A DNA stretch of 64,000 bases from Craterostigma plantagineum (lineage: Eukaryota > Streptophyta > Magnoliopsida > Lamiales > Linderniaceae), in NCBI GenBank assembly GCA_027422505.1, contig JAPQWV010000305.1:310001-374000 (forward strand). The letters are read 5' to 3'. A model generated the notes under the pieces. It worked only from the letters and a program-made list of their open reading frames with translations. It was not told the DNA's origin and made no database searches. Within the stretch, counting starts at the first letter, position 1, and each line of letters opens with the position of its first letter. This document shows, one piece after another, positions 1-10,228 of the stretch. Position numbers and translations under genes: made by a program.

Positions 1-2264
1 TGCTTTTTCGATTTCGCGAAGCTCCAAACGTTTTAATCTTTTGATTGATTTTTCGTAGTGTACTTCAGGAGCTCATGCACGAGTTTGATGAGTTGCAAGC
101 GGAGCACCAACAATTGGTTACCATTCTCGATTTGTGTTTTCGATAAGGAGAATAATGGCCTTAATTTCCATTTTCTTATTCGGCGTTTGATTTCAATGTC
201 GACGCAGGAAATTGAGCTTTCTACAAGTGCATCGACAGTGATATCGACCAGGAGAAAACTGACTTCGAGAAAAAGGGAGGTGAAGATGGGGATAAGAAGA
301 TTGGAGAAATTAATGGGTAGTGTATGTAACCTGAAGAATGCGATTCAGTTGATGATCGAAAAAGAAGATTCCGAAATCGATAAAGTCGCAATCATTCTTG
401 GAAATAGTCCCTTAAGGCCATTACATGTGTATGAACTGTGTTTTTCTCATGTGAGAGCTGTTGCTAATGGCAATTCTAAGCGAACTAAAGTAGCTGATTC
501 GCTTTCCAGAAAGGTGGTGATACCTTCCATTCTGACTCTGAGATCTGTGTTAGATTTTAATATGCGTAACTGTTTGGTTGATGATTTGTGCTTTTAAATT
601 AGGCAATTCGTGCATTAGTTTCAAAGGGTGCTGGATCAGACTCGTATCCTGGTACCTTGTTTATAGTTATTTTTCAAAGGTAAATTGGTTAACGAAGCTG
701 ATCGATCTCCTATTGTGGTACAACGAATAAATTTTAGGTCCCACGAAAATGTTCGTGATGGTGAAAGCCCCATCTACTTTTGATTTGCCTTTGCATTTTC
801 TTCCCAAGCGTGAGTTTCGACATAATAAGAAGGTAGAAGAGTATTTTCCAAGTGTTTTTCTATTTCTGCTGCGGTTATCTGACTCCATCCAAGCTACAGT
901 GTTGGAGATGTTTGTGGTATTATGTTGGAAAATGTTACTTGAACTTCATAATTTATGTTCCTTCGCTATTTCTGCTTTTGCTTGGTCAAGCCATGTTTTG
1001 CGTTTGATAACAAACGATTTTCACGCTGTTCAGTGGCTAATGAAATTGTTTGTGTCAAGAAATGGCATTGCTGGCATTTTATAGCAAGTTCTTGACCCAT
1101 AATCTGATGCTGAGACATTTCTTATTTTAAGTTAAGCTGATTTGTTTAATGTAGCATACATTACACGCTAAACGCCTCAAAATACCATTTACGTGAGGAT
1201 GTTTCGTATCATATTCTTTAACTTTCTTCATTTTAACTGTAGTTTTTTTTTCCTTCTATCTTACAGAAGGTCCCTTTAAGACTAAGATTTAGGTGCAATG
1301 CTCAACCCAGCGAATTTTCAATGCCCCATGGTTTGTCTGACTCAACATCCAAGGATTTAGTCTGGTAATGGATCCATGATCAGACAATTAATGTTATCTT
1401 TTGTGCCTTACTATTCTTAATTAGTGTTTATCTTATCTGAAAGTTAAGTATTGCATCTTCATCTTTTCTCCAGCTGCAAATTCTCTGTTTTTCATCATTT
1501 TTTTCTCTATCTGGGCTTTCCTATGTTCGTTCTTGCATCGTTGTTTAGCGAGTCGGTAACAGCATTGCCATGCTCCTGATTCAAATCTATCTTTTAATCA
1601 ATACTTTAGTATATAGCATCATCAAGAGTTGAATGAATCATCACAAATCTTTCTAACCATTATCCATCACATTTTTACTATATTCAACCCTCAACTCGTT
1701 GAAATCGTGCTCTTCAGAGTTCTTTCTTTGTGGCAAACATTTAACCATAGTTACCTCATGCCATGATTCCTTATGAAAGTCATCTCTCTCTCCCTCTATA
1801 TATATATGTATATATATGTATATATATTTATTATATACCTTACAGGTTTCAGTGTCAACATACTATCAAGGGTTTAGCATGGAAAAGTACGCCTCAAGAA
1901 GATTGATGAAATGTTCGGTGTCTCTACTCTCTACGTACTAACTGAAGCAACTGCTGACTGTAAGAAACATTTCAATGGATAGCTTATGTTTGCTTAATGT
2001 ATATCTTGGTTGCAAACATCAAAATTCTGGGTTGTTCTTGAACAGTTTTACTTTGTTATCAGATGAGATGTAGTAATAGATTTGTGTTGTGGTGTTTAAT
2101 GCATCAGTTTTTGATTGCTTGGGTCATTTTACATTACATACTATTGATACTTCGTCATACAAAATAAATTAGCTAGTTTGTCTTTTTCCACCGTGAGTTA
2201 TCCCATTCAAATTCAATAAGAGTTGGGTTTGCGATTTGAGGTAAAACTAATCTGAAGGGCAATG
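1..2264. other. Unresolved gene remnant and AT-rich flank
   Basis: No gene can be named here. A possible exon on + begins after an acceptor-like TTCAG near 70 and reads ELMHEFDELQAEHQQL, a coiled-coil-like stretch. A second acceptor-like site near 207 is followed by about 120 codons without a recognised domain. The following open frame (about 749-1084) has no family resemblance that I can see. From about 1085 to 2264 the DNA is AT-rich and I see no coding signal. This could be the 3' end of a gene lying left of the window, or a decayed one. Confidence 0.25.
1783..1845. repeat. CT/TA microsatellite
   Basis: A short CT run passes directly into alternating TA with interspersed TG (tatatatgtatatatatg). 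It is a simple-sequence repeat with no associated gene. Confidence 0.8.
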
Positions 2265-2551
2265 GTTAATATTGTTACCCTCGGATTCTACCGACCCCCC
2301 GGCAAAATAACCGACCCGCCTCAACTAACGTAACCACCCTACCTGAAGGACGGCCTCTGCCCTCAGCCGGTCTCGGGCTAACAAGGCCGACCCTCAGGAT
2401 AGAGACCCCGAACTCAGCAGCGGATGGATCGCGCAAGAGGCACCTTGCAGACCCCGAAATCTTCCCCGACCCTCGGGTTAGTCACCCGAGGGGCTCCGCC
2501 TCCAGAATACCTGGCGGAATCACCTCTGGAAGGGGAAGGTGATCTCCTCGG

Positions 2552-3495
2552 TAGGGGTGGGCAATCGGGGTCGGGGTTTCGGGTACCCGACCCGACCCGA
2601 TCGGGTTGAGTGAAAAGTCGGGTTTCATTGAGTATCGGGTCGGGTACCCGATACCCGATATTATATTTCGGATCGGGTTTCGGGTAGCAATATGCTACCC
2701 GAAAAACCCGATCGGGTACCCGTACCTACCCGATCATTAGTTCAAAAAATATTATATGTCTGAACTCTTCTCCACAGTCAACATACACTCGCCATACAAG
2801 TGACAGAAAGCAATATACACACTTGATAGAAAACAATCTACATACACTCACACAATCGACATACCATCGTTAGTTCAGCTGCTCACCACCGTCTCGCTCA
2901 ACGCCCCGTCGTCCGTCGCGTCGCCCTCAGCCCTCACCACCGTTGTCCATCGCGTCACCCTCAACCCCCTCAACTCCTGCTCGTCGTCGACTCGCCCATC
3001 AAGTAATCGCCTCACCAGCATCGTCCATCTGCGCCTGTGCCGCCGTCGCCCTCACCGCCGGCGAGACATCTGTGAATCCCAGATCTGAAAATTTTACGGC
3101 GGCGAATAGCTAGGTTTTGCAGCGTCCGTGCGACGGAGAGGAAGTTCAGCGAAGACGACGCCATTGATTTAGTATGTCGAAGAGCTATGAGGTTTTCGAA
3201 CAGTGTGAAAGGATAAGATATTTTTATTGGGTGTAAACCCCATTAGAATGTTCGAGGCCATTTATCCACGTGGCCCACCGTTTTATCAGAAGAGAGAGAA
3301 GAGAGCAGAACAGAATCACTGCATGGAATGCTCAAAGTAATGAATTATAAAATTGTCGGGTACCCGAACCCGACCCGAACCCGATAATCGGGTTTCGGGT
3401 ACCCAATTGTCGGGTACCCGATTTTTGTCGGGTCGGGGTCGGGTATCAAAATTGAAACCCGAACATGTCGGCTACCCGACCCGATCCCACCCCTA
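2552..3495. mobile_element. Non-autonomous hAT element (944 bp) inside the 5' LTR
   Basis: The termini are inverted repeats beginning TAGGGGTGGG on both sides. An exact 8-bp target duplication, CTCCTCGG, lies at 2544-2551 and 3496-3503. The 3' LTR of the host retrotransposon holds a single CTCCTCGG near 13303, so it preserves the empty site. Many subterminal copies of CGGGTACCCGA sit within about 180 bp of the left end and 150 bp of the right end, typical of hAT subterminal motifs. No transposase frame is present. Confidence 0.93.
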
Positions 3496-3727
3496 CTCCT
3501 CGGAATCCATCCCCGATGCACGAGACGTGTACGTACCTTTAGGGAACTCGGCCCGTAGATTGGAAACCGCCATGATCTCCCCACGGCGACGATAGCAGAA
3601 CGTGCAAGGAATAACCGCCCAGAACGGAACGGGCCAAGGACGTGCCATCGTGGGAACTAAGGAGACCCGAGTCCGAGAAATGCGGGACGTGGGTAAAACC
3701 GCTCGTAAATTATCCAAGGTAAGGACC

Positions 3728-3736
3728 CTATAAATA
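3728..3736 (+). promoter_or_regulatory. LTR TATA box (Tat element)
   Basis: CTATAAATA lies about 260 bp before the LTR end, and the same sequence recurs near 13531 in the 3' LTR. The position suits the U3/R promoter of a plant LTR element. Confidence 0.6.
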
Positions 3737-3993
3737 TCACAAAGCACGCTTAGAACAGGTATCATTTTTCTCACTTATCTTACCGTTACTCTGCTCTTTT
3801 AATTACACACACTTTCGTTCTTGATGCCTTACACCTGAAAAATGGAAAATACCCTCCTGATCTAGGCAAGAGGGCAAACGACCCCCCATCCTCACCCTGT
3901 TTCTAAGTCTTCAGGCGGAATCTGCGGCGGAGCTAAGGAGCGAAAGAGTTCGTTGGCTGTTTAGCGCGGTAGATCCATTTTCTGATGACATCA

Positions 3994-4011
3994 ACTTGCG
4001 CCGTTGTTCGC
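3994..4011 (+). other. Degenerate primer-binding site
   Basis: Directly after the 5' LTR the sequence ACTTGCGCCGTTGTTCG resembles TGGCGCCGTTGCCGG, the tRNA-Asp-type primer site also seen intact in the Athila element of this window. I count about 12 of 15 matches, so the site appears mutated. Confidence 0.55.
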
Positions 4012-5205
4012 TACAGTCATGCAAGAGATCCGGAGGATCGAGACAGACGTCGAGATGCTGATGGCTTGGAGGAACCAGAGAGACAACAGGCGCGAACCAG
4101 GCAGGGAACGTGACGCCGAGCGGAAAGACAACCGACGTGGGTCAAATGAAGAACACGACGCCGAATCAGGAACTGGGGAGCGCGAAGACGAAAATCGCAC
4201 TTTAGCATCGGAGTTCGCCAGAGTATGAGCCAACAAGAGAAGTGCGCCGAGCAACGGGCAGCCGAGTTGGAAGAAATGAAAGAGGAGATCTGCAAACTCC
4301 GGAACTTGGCAAACCCGCCAGAGGCGCCACTTATTCCCCGAGCCTCGCCCTTTTCTCCCGAGGTGCTTGTGGCCCCAATGCCCGAAAAATTCCGCTCCTT
4401 TGAAATGGGAAAGTACGACGGGTCTGGCCATCCTGAAGACCATCTGGCCATATTTGAAGGAAATGCGGCACTTTACCAGCTGAGCGACCCCGTCAAATGC
4501 CGACTCTTTGTGACCACCCCGTCGAGGGGAGCTCAACACTGATTCAGCCTGTTACCCCCGGGAGAAATCAAAGGATTTCAGGACCTCACCAGCCACTTCC
4601 TGAAGTACTTCTCGAGCAGCAGAAGACGCCCCTCATCCACGGAAAAGTTGCTAAACATAAGACAGGCCGAGAGGGAAGGCTACAAGATTACCTTCGGCGC
4701 ATTAACCAAGTGAAAATGGAGGTCCCCAACACTGCGCCCAAATTGCTTATCGGAACGTTCCATCATGGCCTAAGGGATGGAGACCTATTCAGATCGCTAG
4801 TGAAGAAGTATCCGACTATGGTGGAAGAATTGGTGACTCGGGTAGAAAAGTACGTTCGGGTCGAAGAGGCACATGCCACGGAGCCCGAGGACTAAAAGTG
4901 CAAGAGTCCTCCTCGGGAACGCGCAAAAAGAGCCCCCAAGAAATAAAGACCACATAGTACTCCCTCGGAGGGATGATCGCCCTTACCCTATCCCAACGAT
5001 TCCACGAACAGCCTACCCAAGACTACGGGTGAACAAGCTTCGAGCGCTGGAGATATGCGAGGAGAACGACTTCCTTCGCCGACCTCCATACATTGACGGC
5101 AACCCAAGGCGACCAGTGTCCGACACCTACTGTAATTACCACCACGAGTATGGACATACCACTGAGGAGTGCTATCAATTGAATCGGGAGTTAGAAAGCT
5201 GATAA
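4004..5205 (+). pseudogene. Tat gag polyprotein region, frame-broken
   Basis: Gag is the structural protein of the retrotransposon particle. Coding similarity is spread over successive frames at about 4004-4228, 4225-4542, 4497-4895 and 4873-5202. The N-terminal part is charged and coiled-coil-like. The middle part holds the retrotransposon gag core (PEKFRSFEMGKYDGSGHP, then YLRRINQVKMEVPNTAPK and RSLVKKYPTMVEELVTRVEK). Near 5130-5172 lies a zinc-finger-like YCNYHHEYGHTTEEC typical of Tat gag. At least three frame changes or stops separate these parts, so no complete Gag is made. Confidence 0.8.
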
Positions 5206-5428
5206 CAACGAACCCCGAAGCCCGAGCTAAACTTACTGGAGCAGATGGGGGCTTCGGGACTAGGCCCAGGTATCCTGGGATAGGAAATCGGTTCAATACT
5301 CGACAGGACCGCCGGATTCACAATCAGAGAGGGGCGCAAAGGAGGACGCCAGAGAGGGATGATGGACGAGGCCCGAGGTCGGGCGACAACGACACCTCAT
5401 AGAATCAGGAGGACAGGGGGACAGAACG

Positions 5429-6050
5429 GTGAAAATTCTGGAAAGGACCGCACCACAACAGATCAAAAATCATATCGAGAGAGGACCTACGGGAGGAGAC
5501 TCCAATCAAGCAAGGAAGGATGGAGTCCGCCGGTTAGAAAGCTTTGAAATCAAGGCGGGGAGTAAGCGGTCGGGGCCCACCATCAGGTTTGGTCCCGAGG
5601 ACTTTCATGGAGGTGATGACCCTCACGAGGACGCCCTAGTTATTCCGGCCGAGGTAGCCAACCATGACGTTGGCAGGGTTTACGTTGACAACGGGAGCTC
5701 CGTCAACGTCATATACAAGAGGGCCCTCGACCAGATAGACCTGGGGGCTACCCCATGGATAAGGTAGAAACAGCTCCCTTTGGCTTCACGGGGCACTGCA
5801 TCGAAGCAGTGGGAATATTGCCTCTCCCACTTACCCTCGGGGAAGGCAAAACGAGGAAAACACAAGTCGCCCCGTTCATGGTCATCAACGGGACAAGTCC
5901 ATACAACATCATCCCCGGGAGGCCTGCCTTGACCTCTTTCATGACCATCGCCTCAGCATTACACCAGAAGATAAAATTCCCTGTAGGAGACAAAGTTGGG
6001 GAAGTCTTGGAAGATCGCAAAATGACCAGGAAATGCTATGTAGAAGAGGT
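5429..6050 (+). pseudogene. Tat aspartic protease region
   Basis: The protease would cleave the polyprotein. The active-site motif reads VDNGSSVNVI at about 5686-5715, where D-x-G-S-S is the form usual in Tat elements. A conserved downstream block, YNIIPGRPALTSF, follows at 5902-5940 in a different frame. A stop near 5766 and a frame change separate the two blocks, so the domain is broken. Confidence 0.75.
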
Positions 6051-7730
6051 TCGGGTGGAAATCAAATCCTCCAGGGCCAGAAGGGATGACCAGCCAAGGG
6101 GAAGGGAAACGTTATATGCCATCGGAACCAACAAGAAAGAAGATAAGGAAGAAGAGACTGAGGAAGTGATGATCAACCCGCTGGAGGGAACAGTCAAGAT
6201 CGCCAAGGGTCTACCTTGGGACTTACGAGAAGACCTAATCAAACTGCTGATGAAGAACATGGACGTATTCGCATGGACGTCTAAAGACATGATAGGTATC
6301 GACTGGGGGATCTTCGAGCACAAGCTGAATGTCTCCCGGACCACCCGACCCATCTTCCAGAAGAGGAGACATCTTAATGTAGAGAAGGACGCCGAAGCAC
6401 AACGGCTGGTTGAGGAACTGTTAGAAGTGGGCCACATTAGGGAGGTCCAATTTCCACATGGCTCTCGAATGTAGTCTTGGTCCCAAAGGCTTCGGGAAAA
6501 TGATGCATGTGCGTGGACTTTCGGAACTTGAACGAAGCATGCCCGAAGGATTCCGCGAGCAAACATATTAATGATGAGGAAGACTTTTTTGTTATGCTAC
6601 TAATACTTGTACTTGCTCGCCTATTCTGCCCAAGTCTGACCGAGGAAGAGTTACGGGGCGTAAAACAATAAAATACGCTGATGGGCCAGGACTTTACCCC
6701 TCGGATAGATCAGCTGGTGGATTCCACCTCGGGGCACGAACTACTCTGCTTCCTAGACGTTTTTAGGGGTACAACCAGTCTTAACTGCCGGAGTGAAAAA
6801 GACAAGTTTCATAACTGCCGGAGTGACCTATTGCTACACTGTCATGCCCTTCGGGCTGAAGAACGCCTGTGCCACTTACCAGAGGCTGATGGACAAAGTT
6901 TTAAGGACCAGATTGGGAGAAATGTGGATGTCTATGTGGACGGTATCTTAATCAAGTCTCGAGAACGAAGCTGCTTCTTGACCGATGTCCAGGAAACACT
7001 CTTGACCGCCCAAAGGTACAACCTGAAGATGAATCCAAGTAAGTGCACCTTTGGGATAAGCTCGGGAAAGTTTCTGGGCTACATGGTGACAAGAAGAGGA
7101 ATCGAGGCCAACCCTGACAAGATCAAGGCCCTGATGGATATGACGTCTCCCCGAAGTCTAAACGAGGTTCAGAGGCTGACAGGGAGGATAACGGCTCTTT
7201 TACGATTCATCTTCCGATTCTTCAAGGTGTTGCGCAAGGTCCAGAACTTCGAGTGGACCGTCGAGTGTGAGAAGGCATTCCAGGATCTGAAGGAGTATCT
7301 AAGGAAGCTGCCCGTGCTCAATAAGCCTCGGCCCGGGGAGGAATTGATAGTCTATCTGGTAGCTTTGCCTCGGGCGATAAGTTCCGCACTGGTTCGGGAA
7401 GAGGAAAGGGTACATAAGCCGATCTATTTCGTGAGCCACATCTTGAAGGGACGCAAAACAAGGTAAAAAAACTCTGAAAGATTACTATTAGCTCTCCTTA
7501 TCACGGCTAGGAAGTTGCGGCCCTATTTTCTGTCACATCCCATCGTGGTGTTAACTAATCACCCAATCGGGAAGATCACCACCCGGCCGAACATCTCAGG
7601 GAGAGCTGTCAAGTGGTCAACAGAGTTAGGAGAGTATGACATCCAATACAAGCCTCAGGCCGCCATCAAGGTTCAGGCACTAGCGGATTTCATGGTGAAG
7701 ATGGTAGGAGATTGCCCCGAGGAGGTGTAG
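6051..7730 (+). pseudogene. Tat reverse transcriptase and first RNase H, disrupted
   Basis: The start of RT is recognisable (NVSRTTRPIFQKRRH near 6329). It breaks after the FRNLNEACPKD block near 6521-6553, where about 140 unrelated bases separate it from DQLVDSTSGHELLCFLDVF at 6706. The catalytic motif reads YVDG at about 6932-6943 instead of YVDD, so the second metal-binding aspartate is lost. A frameshift near 6800 puts the upstream palm segment in another frame. The connection and RNase H region follow (FEWTVECEKAFQDLKEYL near 7249, VLTNHPIGKI near 7550) with a stop near 7464. The region cannot encode an active enzyme. Confidence 0.85.
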
Positions 7731-7733
7731 ACG

Positions 7734-8090
7734 ATGTTTGTGGACGACTCTTCTTGCAACTCAGGAAATGGAGTCGGAATATTACTCATATCGCCATGGG
7801 GGGAAGAGACCAACTTAGCCATCAGGTTGGATTACAAAGCATCAAACAACGAAACAGAGTACGAGGCGCTGCTCGCCGGTCTTCGAGCAGCGAGAAGGAT
7901 GGGAATCACATGCCTGACGGTGCACTCAGATTTCCAACTCGTGGTCCAGCAATTGGAAGGAAACTTCGCTGTTAAAGGGCCGAACCTAGAAAGGTACGTC
8001 AAGGCATTCGAGGAAATTAAGGGAGGTTTCGATGAGCTCAAGATCATCCTAATCATCCGAGCCGAGAACGAGAGCGGATCAAATAGCTAA
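7734..8090 (+). pseudogene. Second (archaeal-type) RNase H of the Tat element
   Basis: This 118-codon frame reads FVDDSSCNSGNGVGILL, then NNETEYEALLAGLRAARRMG and VHSDFQLVVQQLEG. These blocks carry the D-E-D residues of the additional RNase H that Tat elements acquired besides their original one. It lies immediately after the first RNase H, which ends at a stop at 7728-7730. The catalytic residues visible here look intact. A stop or frame change near 8088 separates it from integrase. Confidence 0.8.
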
Positions 8091-8217
8091 GTGGGTAAGC
8101 GCGATCGGCCCACTCGAGGAAAAGGAAAGGGTCCTATCCATCTGGCAGGTCGAGGATTGAAACTCGCCCGAATCGAACATAACTCGAGAAGATTGGAGAC
8201 ACGAGATCTACCAATAC

Positions 8218-9415
8218 TTGCGCCACAAGCCTCTCGGAGGACAAAGCTCTAGCTCGAAAACTTATCCGGAGTGCTCAGTAGTTCACTTTGATCGACACGA
8301 CCTTATTCAAAAGATCTTTCACAGGGCCTCTCTTACGATGCATATCGAAGGAAGAAAGGGAATACGTCCTTCGGGAGATCCACGAAGGAATCTGCGGGAG
8401 TCACATTAGAGGTCAGGCATTGGCAAGAAAGGCACTCCTCGCAGGCTTTTTCTGGTCGACAATTAAGGGAGACGCCATGAGAACAGTTCGGTGCTGCATC
8501 AGCTGCCAGAAGCATGCCTGTCTGCAAAGAATGCCTGCGGAGGCTATGAAGTCCGTGACATCCCCTTGCCCTTTCAACCAATGGGGGCTCGATATCATCG
8601 GCCCGCTCTTCAGAAACATCGCCCAAAAGAAGTTCTTACTGGTGGCTGTGGACTACTTCTCAAAGTGGGTTGAAGCCAAGGCCATGGCCAAGATCATCGA
8701 AGCGGCCATCACTGCTTTCATCTGAAAGAACATCATCTGCCGCTGTGGAATCCCGATGAGGCTAGTGTCTGACAACGGAAGACAATTCAGCGGAAAGAAG
8801 CTAAAGGAGTGGTGTGAAGAACTCGGGATAGAACAGATCTTCACCTCGGCGGCATATCCCAAGAGCAACGGCCAGGTGGAAGTGACGAACCGCACCATCA
8901 TACAAGGGCTAAAGACCCGACTTGAGGGACTTGAGAAATCATGGTTCAATGAGCTACAGAGTGTCCTTCGGTTATACAGAACCACTCCTCGAGAAGGGAC
9001 TAATGAAACTCCTTTCAGCCTGGTCTATGGAAGCGAAGCGGTCCTGCCCGCGGAGATTGGCATGGAAAGCGCCCGAATCTTGACGTACCCCGACAATAAC
9101 AATCAACTCCGGGCCGAAGACCTTAACTTGATCGAAGAGGGAAGAGAAAGAGCCGCCATCAGGATGACCGCCTACCAGAGAAGGATGACTAAGTCCTACA
9201 ACCCCCGAGTCCGAAGCAAGAAATACGAGGAGGGAGACTTAGTGGTGAAAGAGATCCTGAACCAGGAGGAAAGGAAGAAGCTAGAGCCTAAGCTCGAAGG
9301 ACCCTATCGCATCGTTAGGAAAGCGGGAGAGGCTTCATATTATCTCGAGGACGCCGAAGGCAAGCAGCTTTACAGACTCTGGAACGCCCGCAAGCTGCGC
9401 AAATATTATGCCTAG
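8218..9415 (+). pseudogene. Tat integrase
   Basis: Integrase inserts the DNA copy. The N-terminal zinc-binding HHCC region is visible (HEGICGSH near 8381, CCISCQKH near 8494). The catalytic core shows D in LDIIGPL near 8590, D in SDNGRQFSG near 8767 and E in SNGQVEVTNR near 8863, so the DDE triad is present. The C-terminal domain runs to YRLWNARKLRKYYA and stops at 9415. A stop near 8724 splits the core between the first and second aspartate, so the frame is broken once in an otherwise well preserved domain. Confidence 0.87.
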
Positions 9416-9612
9416 AGGGGGGGTACCCTCATTATGCACTTGTTTTCTTTCGACTTGCATTTTAGACACTACCTTTCTAAGCTTGCCTCTATTACTTTTG
9501 GGATGCAATATATAACAAGTAATTAATGAAGTTTGCTTTCTTTCTGTACGAGGGACGCTCGGGAAAAAATTAAAACACTAAAAGACACGAAGACCAGGGT
9601 AGAAGACACTCC

Positions 9613-9932
9613 GAGGCAAAGAAGAACCCTATGGACAACTCCCCTCTTCGCGCACATTGAATTTCTCTGTGAGAGGCTGAAACATTCCTCCTCCTGAGGG
9701 AGAGAGAAGATTTTTGTGCACATTGTTATCCTTCTACGCGAGGCAGCGCCACCTCTATATAAGCTAGAGGAAAAGAAGGCCCCTCGGGACAATTCCCCTC
9801 GAGTAATATACTTCGCGCCCACTGAATTCCCTCTGCGAGAGCTGAAACATTCCTCCTCCTGAGGGAGAGAAAAGATACTTTGCACACATTGTTATCCCTC
9901 TACGTGAGGCAGCGTCACCTCTATATAAGCTA
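9613..9932 (+). repeat. Tandem duplication carrying TATA-like boxes
   Basis: Two direct units lie at about 9613-9766 and 9767-9932. They share a block from GAAACATTCCTCCTCCTGAG through CACCTCTATATAAGCTAGAG. Each unit ends with CTATATAAG on +. A third unit start follows at 9933. The repeat lies between integrase and the opposite-strand block. Confidence 0.75.
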
Positions 9933-10228
9933 GAGGCAAAGAAGAAATATTTTTGGAAAATCGCCGAGGCTCTCCTTGGGTTCAGGGGGACGCCCCTGGC
10001 CCGAGAGAAGGGACCTCACTTCCATTACATTCATCAGAAGCAATTAAGTAAAGATAGGAACAACAGACTTCGGGCTCAAATCAGAGTCGATGTCCAGGTA
10101 ACTAAGATAGACCTTTATTTATATTCGAAGTTCAAAGCAGGTGAATAGAAAAGCAAGGGAACAGAGACATCTACGAAAAGTAAGGGATAGCAAAGACTAA
10201 AAATAAACCCAAAAGAAAGATACCAAAA

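Larger units (their letters stand above)
2270..3993 (+). repeat. Tat 5' LTR, interrupted by a hAT element
   Basis: The sequence matches 13027-13799 apart from the hAT insertion at 2552-3495 and its target duplication. The uninterrupted length is 772 bp. It starts TATTGTTACCCTCGG and ends GACATCA. A TATA box lies in the right third at 3728-3736. Confidence 0.92.

Noticed and set aside
3991..4539. Long minus-strand frame of 182 codons over the Tat gag start
   Set aside because: It lies opposite recognisable gag sequence, has no family resemblance and is best explained as a shadow frame.
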